Source: Planctomicrobium sp. (GTDB taxonomy: Bacteria; Planctomycetota; Planctomycetia; Planctomycetales; Planctomycetaceae). From it: a DNA stretch of 6,835 bases. The first letter of the stretch is position 1. Every line of letters begins with the position of its first letter. Of this stretch, positions 6,678 through 6,835 are shown piece after piece. A model generated the notes under the pieces. That model was not told the origin of the DNA, did no database searches, and saw only the letters and a program-made list of their open reading frames with translations. The position numbers were made by a program, and so were the translations under genes. The DNA is taken from NCBI GenBank assembly GCA_029259835.1, contig JAJDEL010000320.1:1-6835 (forward strand). Reading direction: 5' to 3'.

Positions 6678-6785
6678 ACTAGTCCAGAGTCAACCTTAAA
6701 ATTTAGAGTTGATGAATAATTAAGGAGCGACGACGGAGCGGTTTGCCAATTCAAGAATTCCAATTTCTAAGCCAGACAAGGCACT
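6678..6785 (-). repeat. 108-bp direct repeat, copy 2, with an orphan glycosyltransferase tail
   Basis: This is the partner of 551-658, aligned without gaps. Read on the minus strand, 6785-6720 encodes a 21-residue tail (beginning SALSGLE and ending SVVAP) and the same TAA stop as the second glycosyltransferase. Here, however, an in-frame TAA at 6798-6800 lies five codons before it, so no gene is attached. Beyond 6785 the minus strand can pair GACAGGC (6807-6801) with GCCTTGTC (6781-6774), so this copy may extend further than copy 1. Copy 1 may be a truncated version joined to a gene. It ends about 35 bases before the acetyltransferase ATG. Confidence 0.85.
6690..6712 (-). other. Stem-loop in repeat copy 2
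   Basis: This is the counterpart of the hairpin at 563-585. On the minus strand it keeps the outer TCAAC/GTTGA arms and an inner AT-rich stem. A C-G pair of copy 1 is changed to U-G here, so pairing is retained despite substitution, with the same single C-A mismatch. No T run follows, so it is not a standard intrinsic terminator. Confidence 0.45.
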
Positions 6786-6835
6786 AACCTGCCAATCTTA
6801 AGCCTGTCGATGAGAAGTGACTAACCGGTGTGACG

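Larger units (their letters stand above)
6643..6835. other. Gene-free segment upstream of the six-gene block
   Basis: No open frame here has gene character. It holds repeat copy 2 (6678-6785) and about 50 bases beyond it. A minus-strand frame from 6834 to a TAG at 6784-6786 is 16 codons long and could be the end of an upstream gene, but it is too short to judge. TTGACT (minus strand, 6689-6694) resembles a -35 box, but no acceptable -10 box follows at 16-18 bases, so no promoter is called. Confidence 0.6.

Noticed and set aside
6660..6694. Promoter with TTGACT -35 box in repeat copy 2 (and TTGACG in copy 1)
   Set aside because: The sequences at 16-18 bases downstream do not resemble TATAAT in either copy, so the -35 match alone is not enough.
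551..6785. Composite transposon or insertion sequence bounded by the repeats
   Set aside because: There is no transposase or recombinase gene in the window, the repeats are too short for insertion sequences, and no target-site duplication could be seen.
6784..6834. Possible 3' end of an upstream gene on the minus strand (16 codons ending in TAG)
   Set aside because: It is too short to support, it ends inside the repeat boundary, and nothing in the peptide is recognisable.

Overview
The window looks like part of a surface-polysaccharide (O-antigen or capsule-like) locus that uses an ABC transporter for export. Every gene I can support lies on the minus strand, so transcription runs from high to low coordinates. 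Base composition is moderate and Shine-Dalgarno sequences are strong at only one start. Protein character (the Wzm and Wzt sequence style and the WbpD-type acetyltransferase) suggests a Gram-negative-type environmental bacterium. Planctomycetota is my best guess, but it rests on general resemblance only and was not tested by a search.

Layout in transcription order: (1) 6835-6643, no supportable gene; it contains one copy of a ~108-bp repeat. (2) 6642-6073, a left-handed beta-helix N-acetyltransferase of the WbpD/WlbB type. (3) 6066-5080, Wzm, the membrane subunit of the exporter, with an unusual hydrophilic insert in its last large loop. (4) 5053-3764, Wzt, the ATPase, with a long C-terminal domain of the kind that reads the glycan end. 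(5) 3767-3036, a class I SAM methyltransferase. (6) 3039-1789, a GT4-type glycosyltransferase. (7) 1792-593, a second, more divergent GT4-like glycosyltransferase. (8) 592-498, a short gap holding most of the non-coding part of the second repeat copy. (9) 497-1, an FkbM-family methyltransferase that runs off the window.

The genes fit one pathway. The acetyltransferase would help make a diacetamido-uronic acid type nucleotide sugar. The two glycosyltransferases would add sugars to the lipid-linked chain in the cytoplasm, and the methyltransferases would decorate or cap it. Wzm/Wzt would then export it, with the Wzt C-terminal domain possibly recognising the modified end. Four consecutive genes (wzt, methyltransferase, GT, GT) are joined by 4-base stop/start overlaps, which points to one operon with coupled translation.

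The most notable signal is not a gene. An ungapped direct repeat of about 108 bp (551-658 and 6678-6785, about 85% identical by eye) brackets exactly the six genes between acetyltransferase and second glycosyltransferase. One copy supplies the last 21 codons and stop of that glycosyltransferase. The other carries the same tail and stop with no open gene in front of it. The substitution pattern and a shared hairpin suggest a dispersed non-coding element rather than a conserved protein end. I saw no rRNA, tRNA, CRISPR array, transposase or complete insertion sequence.
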